DNA of 43,216 nt from Verrucomicrobiales bacterium (GTDB lineage: Bacteria > Verrucomicrobiota > Verrucomicrobiia > Verrucomicrobiales > DEV007), in NCBI GenBank assembly GCA_016795385.1, contig JAEUHI010000080.1, forward strand, positions 1-43,216. The letters are read 5' to 3'. Shown one piece after another: positions 1 to 7,161 of this stretch; the first letter of the stretch is position 1; each line of letters opens with the position of its first letter. A program made the position numbers and the translations under genes. The notes beneath the pieces are model-generated. The model ran no database searches. It saw only the letters and a program-made list of their open reading frames with translations, and was not told where the DNA came from.

Positions 1-107
1 AACTCTTCGCCTACATTGATGCCTACTACAACACGCGCCGGCGACATTCCTCTCTCGATTACCAGACCCCGGCCAATTTCGAGGCCAAACTCAACTCACC
101 AAAATAA
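1..107 (+). mobile_element. IS3-family transposase OrfB, C-terminal end (runs off left edge)
   Basis: The frame starting at base 3 is open from the window edge to a TAA at 105-107 and reads as the end of an IS3-type OrfB integrase: a FAYIDAYYNTRRRHSSL block followed by DYQTPANFE. This is the usual end of the rve/DDE domain (the YNxxRxHSSLxxxTPxxF motif). The rest of the element lies to the left, so I cannot tell whether it is intact. The right inverted repeat was not identified; it should lie within about 50 bp after 107. Its presence fits the accessory, rearranged character of the first 4 kb. Confidence 0.85.
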
Positions 108-136
108 ACAACACCGGTCCAAAAATCAGTGGCATC

Positions 137-613
137 TCATCCGTCGATCAGCGTCCGAGCTGCAGATTTGGCGGCATCACCCACCGTGTCCCAGAACCAG
201 TCGCCCGAAAACTGCCCTAAAGTCGCGCCATCGCCGACCAATCGATCAATGTCCGTGATCAACCGCGCGTCACCAAGCAATCCGGCAACAAGAACGGCGA
301 ATGCTCTTCGCTCAGCCTTTTCTTCCAACATCATTTTGCGAAGCGCCGGAATCGGGTCGTCCGGTAACTGAATTAATGAGAATGCCGTCGCAAGCTGTCG
401 ATCTCCATCGTAGTGGGATCCTCGCTTGTAATTCTCTTCAATCGTCTCACTCGCTGTCACCTTGCCGTCATCCTTGCGCAGCCTGTCCCATACGAGCTGA
501 GATTCATCGCGAAACGCATCCTTCCACAACTCCGGTGGAGCCGGGATATCCTCGGCGTTTCCCTCGGGCAATACCCCCAAAAGCACCAAGGCGATGGGAA
601 AATGAATCTTCAT
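137..613 (-). CDS. Hypothetical secreted protein, HEAT-like tail
   Basis: A 158-residue protein that I do not recognise as a named family. Residues 1-20 form a plausible signal peptide (MKIHF then a hydrophobic stretch ending GNAED). The rest is soluble and charged; residues about 90-155 consist of short amphipathic helices (ALRKMMLEEKAERRAFAVLVAGLLGD, then DTVGDAAKSAARTLIDG) resembling a HEAT or armadillo-like pair. The start is supported by a purine-rich AAGAA just before the ATG, unlike the pyrimidine-rich leaders of the core genes. Base composition is lower in GC than the core genes. It lies 81 bp downstream of the next minus-strand gene, with a GTTCTGC motif 6 nt before its start (see findings). 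Likely exported; function unknown. Confidence 0.6.
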   Translation of the reverse strand: MKIHFPIALVLLGVLPEGNAEDIPAPPELWKDAFRDESQLVWDRLRKDDGKVTASETIEENYKRGSHYDGDRQLATAFSLIQLPDDPIPALRKMMLEEKAERRAFAVLVAGLLGDARLITDIDRLVGDGATLGQFSGDWFWDTVGDAAKSAARTLIDG

Positions 614-694
614 TTCTTGGCAGAACGTCGAGCGCTGGCACCCGCTACCGGGAGCGCCACGCCGCAGCGGGGTTAAGGGTTGAAGTCACTGTGA

Positions 695-1255
695 TCATTT
701 CGACTCGGAACGTGTAGCGGGTTGTCCAGCCGCGTTCCGTTGTGCGTTCTCCGATCGTTCCCAAAGAACGCGAAGTTGCCCTTCTGAAGCGGGTTGATCA
801 ACTGCGATAGAATCAAAATTGAGGTTAGTGAGTGCATCTCGGAAGCGACCAGTTCGTTTGCTGGTCTTGCAGATGTCCCTTCCGGACTTGAGATCATTGA
901 GAATCAACTCGGCACAAATCGCGCGATTATTGGGGTCGGATATGAGTGGGCGAATATTGATCAGATAGTTTGTGATCTTCACGTGACACAAGTTGACAAG
1001 AAGCCCGCTTATCTTGGGCGTGGTGGCTACGGTGATCCACTCCTCGCCACACCCGTCGAAGGCTCGCCATTGAGATAGTTCCGTCGATTTTCGCGGATGG
1101 GGAATTCCCGGAAGTCCAAAGAGTGACGAAACGAGTCGTTCCTCACCCGAGTACAAGTGCCAGTGAGTCTCGCAATGGTAAGTAAATGGCGCAGCGACGA
1201 TGATCGCGATCAAGAGCACGAGTAAAACCATCATCCTGCCCCTTGGTCTAGTCAT
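695..1255 (-). CDS. Hypothetical protein with N-terminal membrane anchor
   Basis: A 186-residue protein of unknown function. Residues about 8-24 (MMVLLVLLIAIIVAAPF) form one membrane segment or uncleaved signal anchor after a basic MTRPRGR start, so most of the protein should lie outside the cytoplasm. It has four cysteines (in YHCET, DGCGEE, LCHVK and DICKT, with a further one in ICAEL). No catalytic motif was recognised. It starts after GAGAAG, a purine-rich possible ribosome site, with GTTAGGC 6 nt before the ATG. GC is lower than in the core genes and the gene lies in the repeat-rich accessory region, so it is probably acquired. Confidence 0.55.
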   Translation of the reverse strand: MTRPRGRMMVLLVLLIAIIVAAPFTYHCETHWHLYSGEERLVSSLFGLPGIPHPRKSTELSQWRAFDGCGEEWITVATTPKISGLLVNLCHVKITNYLINIRPLISDPNNRAICAELILNDLKSGRDICKTSKRTGRFRDALTNLNFDSIAVDQPASEGQLRVLWERSENAQRNAAGQPATRSESK

Positions 1256-1261
1256 CTTCTC

Positions 1262-1360
1262 GCCTAACGTTGTTTAGCCACACAAAACTGTGGGCGAATC
1301 AGAGTTTGCCCGCCGACGGCGCGGGGATCAAGCGCAAATGCCGGAGTCGACGGCGGGGGC
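1262..1360 (-). other. GTTAGGC core-like site with adjoining imperfect hairpin
   Basis: On the minus strand GTTAGGC (1268-1262) sits 6 nt before the start codon of the 695-1255 gene. To its right, 1308-1318 (GCCCGCCGACG) can pair imperfectly with 1348-1360 (CGACGGCGGGGGC). GTTRRRY next to a folded region and directly before a small ORF is the arrangement of an integron attC/cassette junction. However, I find no matching RYYYAAC half-site at the right distance and no integrase in the window. Treat this as a suggestive site only. Confidence 0.2.
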
Positions 1361-1413
1361 TTCGGGCAGTGCGAAATGCAACTTGAAATCGCCCCGAGCG
1401 CCCCTCCCCCCCC

Positions 1414-1635
1414 TCACGGATTCCGCCGCAGGGCGTTGATCAGCTCATCGAGCTTGCTGACGATGGCCTGCACCTCCGATTGGGTCGGGGGATCGGTGAT
1501 GGAGATCGTCAGGGGCGAGACGCCGTTGCTGTTCGCGCTCGTCGTCTGGAGGGCGTTGTAGAGATCCATCGAGCTGACTTCGCCCTGCGATCCTTGGGGA
1601 CCCGTCGGCCCTGCCTCGCCCATGGGGATCGCGAA

Positions 1636-1641
<6 letters not shown>
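1414..1641 (-). pseudogene. Truncated collagen-like / phage-tail-type protein, C-terminal fragment
   Basis: The minus frame reads FTFAIPMGEAGPTGPQG, then SQGEVSSMDLYNAL, and ends DELINALRRNP. A short Gly-X-Y collagen-like run follows the FTFAIP lead-in, and the C-terminal cap has SANSN and DELINALRR. This pattern is typical of the ends of collagen-like or tail-fibre-like proteins in Verrucomicrobiota and phages. Only about 75 residues remain. The homologous frame stops exactly where the GGTGAAGC tandem array begins (1636), and nothing upstream continues the protein. An ATG at 1621-1623 could open a 69-residue ORF, but I read this as the 3' end of a gene broken by repeat expansion or recombination. 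Confidence 0.55.
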
Positions 1642-1774
<133 letters not shown>

Positions 1775-1800
1775 GGTGGTACTCGGTCCTTGGTCTGTCC

Positions 1801-1842
1801 GACTTCCGACTTCCGACTTCCGACTTCCGACTTCTGACTTCT
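1801..1842. repeat. Tandem array: 6 x 7-mer GACTTCC/GACTTCT
   Basis: Four GACTTCC units followed by two GACTTCT units, without interruption. It lies 26 bp after the previous array and is unrelated to it in sequence but has the same 7-bp period. Confidence 0.95.
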
Positions 1843-1847
1843 GCCGC

Positions 1848-1868
1848 GTGACTCGTGACTCGTGACTC
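1848..1868. repeat. Tandem array: 3 x 7-mer GTGACTC
   Basis: Three perfect copies, five bases after the GACTTCY array. This is the third distinct 7-bp array within 240 bp. Confidence 0.9.
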
Positions 1869-1908
1869 GACGAATCCCCGCCTTCGGTTAGCCGCCCCCC
1901 TCCCCTCG

Positions 1909-2141
1909 TTCGACGGATTCGGGAACGGAGTGATCCGACCCCATGCCTTCGTTCGACGGATCAGTGCGGTGGGTGAGCCCACTCCCTGCCCACGTTCGAC
2001 GGAGGCACGCGCGGGTTTGAAGGACGGATGCGTTCGTTCGACGGACAGACGGGCTGGTTCGACGGACAAACGCATTCGTTCGACAGACAAACGGGCTGGT
2101 TCGACAGACAAACGCGTTCGTTCGACGGGTTTTCTGGCCGG
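1909..2141. repeat. 21-bp periodic repeat array beginning TTCGACGGA, with a 42-bp higher-order period
   Basis: TTCGACGGA or TTCGACAGA begins at 1909, 1952, 1995, 2037, 2058, 2079, 2100 and (TTCGACGGG) 2121, that is, at steps of 43, 43, 42 and then 21 bp. A diverged unit TTTGAAGGACGG at 2016 fills one of the gaps. The best units are 2037-2120: four 21-mers whose tails alternate between CGGGCTGG and CG(C/A)(A/G)TTCG types, giving a 42-bp super-period. Both strands can be read as 7-residue peptide repeats, but I see no start signal or partner supporting a gene. The 1624-2329 interval holds only this array, the shorter arrays and spacer sequence; I see no real coding region in it. Confidence 0.9.
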
Positions 2142-2329
2142 TGGGCCGGGTTCGGGGGACCGGCCTTCGGATTCAAGCGGTTGATTTCGTGGCACTTGCG
2201 AAGGAATCGCCCGATCCGACCCGCGTGCAGCGGGTGGAGGTAGGTGCTGGGATCTTACGGAAATGCGGAATTTTTTCCCCGCTCGGGGATTGCCGAAGGC
2301 TTGGGGGGAAGGTATAAGGCATTTTGCCC

Positions 2330-2920
2330 ATGCCCCGAGTTGCCAGAGCCAAGTCGCCGTCGAAGGATTCCAGCGCGAACATACCCTTCCACGAGTCCGA
2401 CACTGCCCTGGGCGGAAGCGCATTCCTTCGAAGCGCAGCCAAACCGCAGGTCGTGAGCGAAGCTAAGAACAAATTCCGAAAGGACGACGACGTGCGCTGG
2501 CAACGGAGCGGAGCGACATGGACAATCCGACTGGATTGCCCGGAGGGTGAACGCGGAGGCGTTCATCAATTCGGCGTCCCGCCCAAGGGCAACGCCAACT
2601 TCGCGTGGGTGCAGCACTTCATTCACCACCCCGCCCCGCAGGGCATGGCCGGCTACGTCCTCGCCAATCGCAGCATGTCCGGGGACACTTACGCCGACGT
2701 GCCCGGTTTCTGCTTTTCAGCCACGACGGAGCAAATTGCGTCCCACGGATATGTGTTGACCCCGAGCCGCTACGTTGGCGCCCAGGAAGTGGTAGACGAC
2801 GCCGCCCCCTTCGAGGAAAAGATGCCCCGCCTCGTCGCCGAGCTACAGGGTCAGTTTGCGAAATCGGCCAGACTCGAAGCCGCCATCCGCTCGAACCTGA
2901 AAGGCCTGGGTTATGAGTGA
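2330..2920 (+). pseudogene. hsdM: Type I restriction-modification methyltransferase (HsdM), internally deleted remnant
   Basis: The 197-codon frame carries pieces of an HsdM N6-adenine methyltransferase that normally has about 500 residues. The first residues (MPRVARAKSPSKDSSANI) resemble the usual HsdM N-terminus. After about 60 unrelated codons, FGVPPKGNANFAWVQHFIHH and GMAGYVLANRSMS match the catalytic-core region, and then DTYADVPGFCFSATTEQIASHGYVLTP through LKGLGYE matches the C-terminus. The block normally lying between VLANRSMS and YADVPGFC (roughly 100 residues) is missing, as are most of the SAM-binding region and the NPPF motif. The frame stays open across the joins, but the protein cannot be an active methylase. 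Its TGA overlaps the next gene's ATG. Confidence 0.8.
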
Positions 2921-3968
2921 TTCCCAGCTGACAGACGATCCCGGCTACCAAGCCTTGGTTGACCGGATTTCGGTGGTTTACGCCCATGGTCAGCTTCAGG
3001 CGCACCGGGCGGTGAATGAGCAGCTCACCCGGACTTTTTGGCAAATCGGGCATGATATCGTGGAATATGAACAGGGCGGCCAAACCCGTGCCGCCTACGG
3101 CCGGTCCCTGATCACCAACCTGAGCCGTGACCTCCGCCTCCGCCACGGCAAAGGATTCAGCCGCAGCAACGTCATCCGCGCCCGCCAATTCTACCTTGCC
3201 TACCCGAAAGGTGCGACGCTGTCGCACCTTTTGAGCTGGTCCCACGTCGTCGAGCTGCTGAAGCTCGACGACCCGCTGGAGCGCGGCTTCTACGAGCAGC
3301 AGTGCGCGCGGGAGAAATGGACGGTCCGGGAACTGCAACGCCAGATCAAATCTTCCCTTTTCCTCCGCCTCGCCGCCAGTAGGGAGAAATCGCAGGTCCT
3401 CAAGCTGGCCACAGAGGGCAACATCGTCAGCCAGCCGGACGATCTCCTCCGGGATTCCTTCGTATTCGAGTTCCTCAAAGTTCCCGAACCCTACCATTTG
3501 GCGGAAACCGACCTAGAAACCCGTCTCTGCAACCACCTCCAGCCCTTCCTTTTGGAACTGGGCAAAGGCTTCACTTTCGTCGGGCGGCAATACCGCATTA
3601 CGCTCAACAACACCCATTACCACGTCGATCTCGTCTTCTATCACCGCCACCTCCGCTGCTTCGTCCTCCTCGATCTCAAAATGCACGAAGTCGAGCACAA
3701 CGACATCGGCCAGATGAATCTTTACCTCGGCTACTTCGCCGCCGAGGAAAATGGCGAGGGCGACAACCCTCCCATCGGCATCATTCTCACCCGGCACAAA
3801 GACGAATTGCTCGTCGAATACGCCACCTACAAAATGGACAGTCAGCTTTTCGTGCAGAAATACAAACTCTACCTCCCCGACCGCGAGGAACTGCGCGGCC
3901 AATTGGAGGCAGCCCTGCTGGAAGCCGTTGAGCAGGACCAGCAAGCTCAACCGGAGGACGAAGCATGA
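2913..3968 (+). CDS. DUF1016 / YhcG-type PD-(D/E)XK nuclease-domain protein
   Basis: A 351-residue protein, full length for the family. Residues about 10-160 are the DUF1016 N-terminal helical domain (YGRSLITNLSRDL, GFSRSNVIRARQFY, LSWSHVVELLKL). Residues about 175-330 are the YhcG nuclease-like domain: E201, D239 in HVDLVFYHR, then D254-L-K256 and Q267 in GQMNLYL, which together fit a PD-(D/E)XK site. Such genes commonly sit inside type I R-M operons next to hsdM/hsdS/hsdR, which matches the remnants on both sides; their exact job is not settled. The start overlaps the hsdM stop by 8 bp, as in coupled operons. The gene looks intact while its partners are destroyed. Confidence 0.9.
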   Translation: MSDSQLTDDPGYQALVDRISVVYAHGQLQAHRAVNEQLTRTFWQIGHDIVEYEQGGQTRAAYGRSLITNLSRDLRLRHGKGFSRSNVIRARQFYLAYPKGATLSHLLSWSHVVELLKLDDPLERGFYEQQCAREKWTVRELQRQIKSSLFLRLAASREKSQVLKLATEGNIVSQPDDLLRDSFVFEFLKVPEPYHLAETDLETRLCNHLQPFLLELGKGFTFVGRQYRITLNNTHYHVDLVFYHRHLRCFVLLDLKMHEVEHNDIGQMNLYLGYFAAEENGEGDNPPIGIILTRHKDELLVEYATYKMDSQLFVQKYKLYLPDREELRGQLEAALLEAVEQDQQAQPEDEA

Positions 3969-4126
3969 TGAAAGGCCACACGGAAAAGACGCCGCGCTTC
4001 GTGTCCGAACCGCAAGTCCAGTTCTTTCCAACGGATTCAGTTGTTCGAAGTTTTCAATCAACTGACCATGATGGGAACCTTCCGCTCGGCAAACTGGCGC
4101 AAGATTTCATGAGCGGCCGCCGTTAG
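3965..4126 (+). CDS. Small ORF of unknown function, overlapping the DUF1016 gene
   Basis: A 53-codon frame whose ATG overlaps the DUF1016 stop (ATGA at 3965-3968). It reads MMKGHTEKTPRFVSEPQVQF and ends FMSGRR. I recognise no family. Tight coupling suggests it was the 5' part of the next operon gene (hsdS, hsdR or an accessory protein) before deletion, but the sequence itself does not show this. Confidence 0.35.
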   Translation: MMKGHTEKTPRFVSEPQVQFFPTDSVVRSFQSTDHDGNLPLGKLAQDFMSGRR

Positions 4127-4170
4127 CGTGTGGACGGCCACCGGGTCTTGATCTGAGAAGCTGAGTTCGG

Positions 4171-4254
4171 CTCAAGAAGCGCGTGGAGGCGATGTACGGC
4201 AAGGCGATGATCGTCTGCATGAGTTGCCGTATTGGGGATTTACGCTACCATTGA
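4171..4254 (+). pseudogene. hsdR: Type I restriction endonuclease HsdR, short fragment
   Basis: The frame from 4171 reads LKKRVEAMYGKAMIVCMSCRI before diverging to GDLRYH and a TGA at 4252-4254. HsdR subunits carry a GKAMIVCMSRRIxVxLY-type segment in the helicase half. The match of about 20 residues, together with the upstream hsdM remnant, identifies a scrap of hsdR. The flanking 4127-4170 has no recognisable frame. Confidence 0.6.
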
Positions 4255-4270
4255 TGCATTCCCCCCGCCC

Positions 4271-4288
4271 CTGCGACTGAAGTCGCAG
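4271..4288. repeat. Short perfect palindrome CTGCGACT-GA-AGTCGCAG
   Basis: An 8-bp perfect stem with a 2-base centre in the gap between the hsdR scrap and the 4360 gene. It has no T-tract, so it is not an obvious terminator. It may be a small dispersed repeat, or a boundary element between the accessory region and the core genes. Confidence 0.5.
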
Positions 4289-4359
4289 CCACATTCCCCT
4301 CCCCGCGAAACCTTTCCCCCGCTCGCGTGTTTCACCCTTCGACACACCCCTGTGCGAAG

Positions 4360-6894
4360 ATGGACCTGAAGCGATTGTTCCTCCCCTGTTCTCTCCTCTC
4401 CCTCCTGGCCGGTCCGGCGGCGGCCCAGCAGATGGCGGCCACGGCGATGGCGTCGGCGGAGCCTTCGGCCGAGCCATCGGCCGAGGGGATCGAATTCTTC
4501 GAAAAGAAGATCCGTCCGGCCCTGGTGAAACACTGCTACGAATGCCACTCGACGGAGGGCGGCAAGGTGAAGGGCGGCTTGCTCCTCGACACGCGCGAAG
4601 GCTCGCTCGTCGGCGGGGACTCGGGTCCGGCGGTGGTGCCGCACCAACCTCAGGAAAGTCTCCTCCTCACCGCGATCCACTACGAGGACGGCGATCTGGA
4701 GATGCCACCGAAATACCGGCTGGACGACGCGGTGATCGCGGACTTCGAGGCATGGATCGCGATGGGGGCGCCGGATCCCCGCGAAAAGGCGACGACGGGC
4801 AAAACGCCGCAGCTCTACACGAACACGATCGATCTGGAGAAGGGGCGCGAGCACTGGGCCTATCAAACACCCCAAAAGCCGGCGGTGCCGGCGGTGGCGG
4901 ATCCGGCCTGGGGGCGGAATGCGATCGACGCCTATGTGGCGGAGGGTCATGCCAAGGCGGGGGTGACGCCGGCTCCGGACGCCGATCCGCGGTCGCTCCT
5001 GCGGCGGCTGAGTTTTGATCTGACGGGCCTGCCGCCGGCACCGGAGGAGGTGGAGCGGTTCGTGAGCGCCTACGCGGAGAACGCGGACTCGGCCCTCGGC
5101 GAGACGGTGGCGCGGCTCCTCGCCTCGGAGCACTATGGCGAACGCTGGGGCCGCCACTGGCTCGATGTGGCGCGCTACGCGGAATCGTCGGGCAAGGAGG
5201 TGAACGCGACCTATCCCTACGCGTGGCGGTATCGCGATTATGTGATCGATGCCTTCAACGCGGACAAACCTTTCGACCGCTTTCTCGTGGAGCAGATCGC
5301 GGGCGATCTGCTGCCGGCGGAGTCGGAGGCGCAGCGGGCGGAGCAGCTGGTGGCGACGGGTTTTCTCGCGCTGGGCACGAAGAGTCTGAACGAACAGAAC
5401 TCGCGCCAATTCCGCTTCGACCTGGTGGATGAGCAGATCGATACGATGTCGCAGGCTTTTCTCGCGACGACGGCGGCGTGCGCGCGCTGCCATGATCACA
5501 AATTCGACCCGATCCCGATGTCGGACTACTACGCGCTGGCGGGGATCTTTCTCAGCAGCGAGACGCTCTACGGCACGCCGAACGGCCAGCAGAGCCGCCG
5601 CGCGACGGACCTGATCGATCTGCCGGCGGCGGCGAAGGCGCTGCCCTCGCTGAGCCTGGGCGAGATCCTGGATCTGGAGTATCAGCGCGATGTGCTGAAC
5701 GAAACGGCGGAGGATCTGCAGGCGAAGGCGGCGGAGGCGCGTCGCAAGGGCGACGACGACGCGCAGCGTTTCGTGGGGCGCATCCTCTTCACCCGGACGC
5801 AGCTCGGGGTGGTGGAAGGCAAGCTACTGGAATACACGAAGGAGGGCTCGCCCCGCCGTCTCGCGATGGGGATGCGGGAGAGCGGCGAGCCGTTCGACTC
5901 GCAGATCCTGATCCGCGGCGAGGAGGAAAACGCGACGGAAGAGCGGGTGCCGCGCGGCTTTCTGCAGGTGGTGAAGACGGGCGACGAAAAACCCATCCCG
6001 GCGGACGAGAGCGGGCGCCTGCAACTGGCGGAGTGGATGGCCTCGCCGGAGAATCCCCTGACGGCCCGCGTCCTCGCGAACCGGGTGTGGCTGTGGCTCT
6101 TCGGCGAAGGGCTGGTGCCGACGGTGGACAATTTCGGCACGACGGGAGAGAAACCCTCGCATCCGGAGCTGCTCGATTATCTGGCGGTGCGGCTGGTGGA
6201 GCTGGATTGGTCGGTGAAGGATCTGATCCGCGAGATCACGGCGAGCCGCACCTACCGGATGGCGGCGACCTTTGATGCGGCGGACTATGAGAAGGATCCG
6301 GAGAACCGCAGCCTCTGGCGGGCGCGTCCGCGGCGGCTGGATGCGGAATCGCTGCGCGATGCGACACTGGCAGTGAGCGGCGGGCTGGAGGCGGGGCGTC
6401 CCGAGGGATCGGTGGTGGCGAAGGCGGGGGTGGGCTTCATCGGGCGGACGATCCCGGAGGCGACTTTCGACGTGGAGATGCCGCATCGATCGATTTACCT
6501 GCCGATCGTGCGCGGGGCGGTGCCGGAATCGCTGGCGCTCTTCGATTTCTCCGATCCGAGCCTGACGGCGGGCAAACGCGAGATCACGACGGTGCCCTCG
6601 CAGGCGCTCTACCTGATGAATTCCCCCTTCCTCGTGAAGGCGGCGGAGGATTTCGCGAAGCAGCTCTACGGCGACCGCGGCCTGCGCGGGGCCGACCTCG
6701 CGCGCGAGGCCTTTTATCGCGCCTTTTCCCGGCCGCCGACGGAGGCGGAGGGGGCGGAGACGAAGGCCTTCATCGAACAATTCCTCGCCGCCGCGAAGGC
6801 GGAAGGAATGCCGGAGGACGAGGCCCGCCTGCTGGCCCTGACGAGCTTCTGCCAATCGCTGCTCGCGAGCGCGGAATTCCGCTACCTGAACTGA
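4360..6894 (+). CDS. Planctomycete cytochrome C / DUF1549 / DUF1553 protein
   Basis: An exported 844-residue protein. Residues 1-23 are a signal peptide (MDLKRLFLPCSLLSLLAGPAAAQ). A PSCyt1-type haem motif follows, CYECH at residues 59-63. Next is the DUF1549 domain (LLRRLSFDLTGLPPAPEEV; RWGRHWLDVARYAESSG; CARCHDHKFDPIPMSDYYAL, which holds a second CxxCH). The DUF1553 domain closes the protein (NPLTARVLANRVW, DNFGTTGEKPSHPELLDYLA, ITASRTYR). I chose the ATG at 4360 over an in-frame GTG at 4327 because it opens directly into the signal peptide. This architecture is widespread in Planctomycetota and Verrucomicrobiota and is nearly always followed by a DUF1501 gene, as here; the biochemical role is not established. 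A short AEPSAEPSAEG repeat follows the signal peptide. Confidence 0.9.
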   Translation: MDLKRLFLPCSLLSLLAGPAAAQQMAATAMASAEPSAEPSAEGIEFFEKKIRPALVKHCYECHSTEGGKVKGGLLLDTREGSLVGGDSGPAVVPHQPQESLLLTAIHYEDGDLEMPPKYRLDDAVIADFEAWIAMGAPDPREKATTGKTPQLYTNTIDLEKGREHWAYQTPQKPAVPAVADPAWGRNAIDAYVAEGHAKAGVTPAPDADPRSLLRRLSFDLTGLPPAPEEVERFVSAYAENADSALGETVARLLASEHYGERWGRHWLDVARYAESSGKEVNATYPYAWRYRDYVIDAFNADKPFDRFLVEQIAGDLLPAESEAQRAEQLVATGFLALGTKSLNEQNSRQFRFDLVDEQIDTMSQAFLATTAACARCHDHKFDPIPMSDYYALAGIFLSSETLYGTPNGQQSRRATDLIDLPAAAKALPSLSLGEILDLEYQRDVLNETAEDLQAKAAEARRKGDDDAQRFVGRILFTRTQLGVVEGKLLEYTKEGSPRRLAMGMRESGEPFDSQILIRGEEENATEERVPRGFLQVVKTGDEKPIPADESGRLQLAEWMASPENPLTARVLANRVWLWLFGEGLVPTVDNFGTTGEKPSHPELLDYLAVRLVELDWSVKDLIREITASRTYRMAATFDAADYEKDPENRSLWRARPRRLDAESLRDATLAVSGGLEAGRPEGSVVAKAGVGFIGRTIPEATFDVEMPHRSIYLPIVRGAVPESLALFDFSDPSLTAGKREITTVPSQALYLMNSPFLVKAAEDFAKQLYGDRGLRGADLAREAFYRAFSRPPTEAEGAETKAFIEQFLAAAKAEGMPEDEARLLALTSFCQSLLASAEFRYLN

Positions 6895-6939
6895 CCCTGT
6901 TGGGTGCCTGATCCAACCCTGTTTACCCGAAAGAGATCG

Positions 6940-7014
6940 AACCACGAATGAAACGAATTTTCCGATCCAATGGCTCCGGTCTCCCCATTCGTTTGATCCG
7001 TTCCATTCGTGGTT
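6940..7014. repeat. Inverted-repeat element, copy 1 (ends AACCACGAATG / CATTCGTGGTT)
   Basis: A 75-bp element with perfect 11-bp terminal inverted repeats (6940-6950 and 7004-7014). Its interior is nearly identical to copy 2 (7042-7134) except for an 18-bp loss in the left arm. It lies in the 267-bp gap between the DUF1549 and DUF1501 genes. Confidence 0.9.
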
Positions 7015-7041
7015 AAAGGCACTGCCCGTCCCATCAGATCG

Positions 7042-7134
7042 AACCACGAATGAAACGAATGAAACGAATGATACGAATTTTCCGATCCAATGGCTCCGGC
7101 CTCCCCATTCGTTTGATCCGTACCATTCGTGGTT
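7042..7134. repeat. Inverted-repeat element, copy 2 (29-bp imperfect arms)
   Basis: A 93-bp element. The left arm 7042-7070 pairs with the right arm 7106-7134 over 29 bp with four mismatches. The arms contain repeated AAACGAATG units. It is 28 bp downstream of copy 1. Any transcript through the gap could fold both elements into hairpins. A related element lies at 40772-40869. Confidence 0.9.
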
Positions 7135-7161
7135 GAAAACCCTACTCCATTTGCCAACCTC

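Noticed and set aside
1909..2141. Possible CRISPR array
   Set aside because: The 21-bp units are contiguous and degenerate with no unique spacers, and no cas genes are present.
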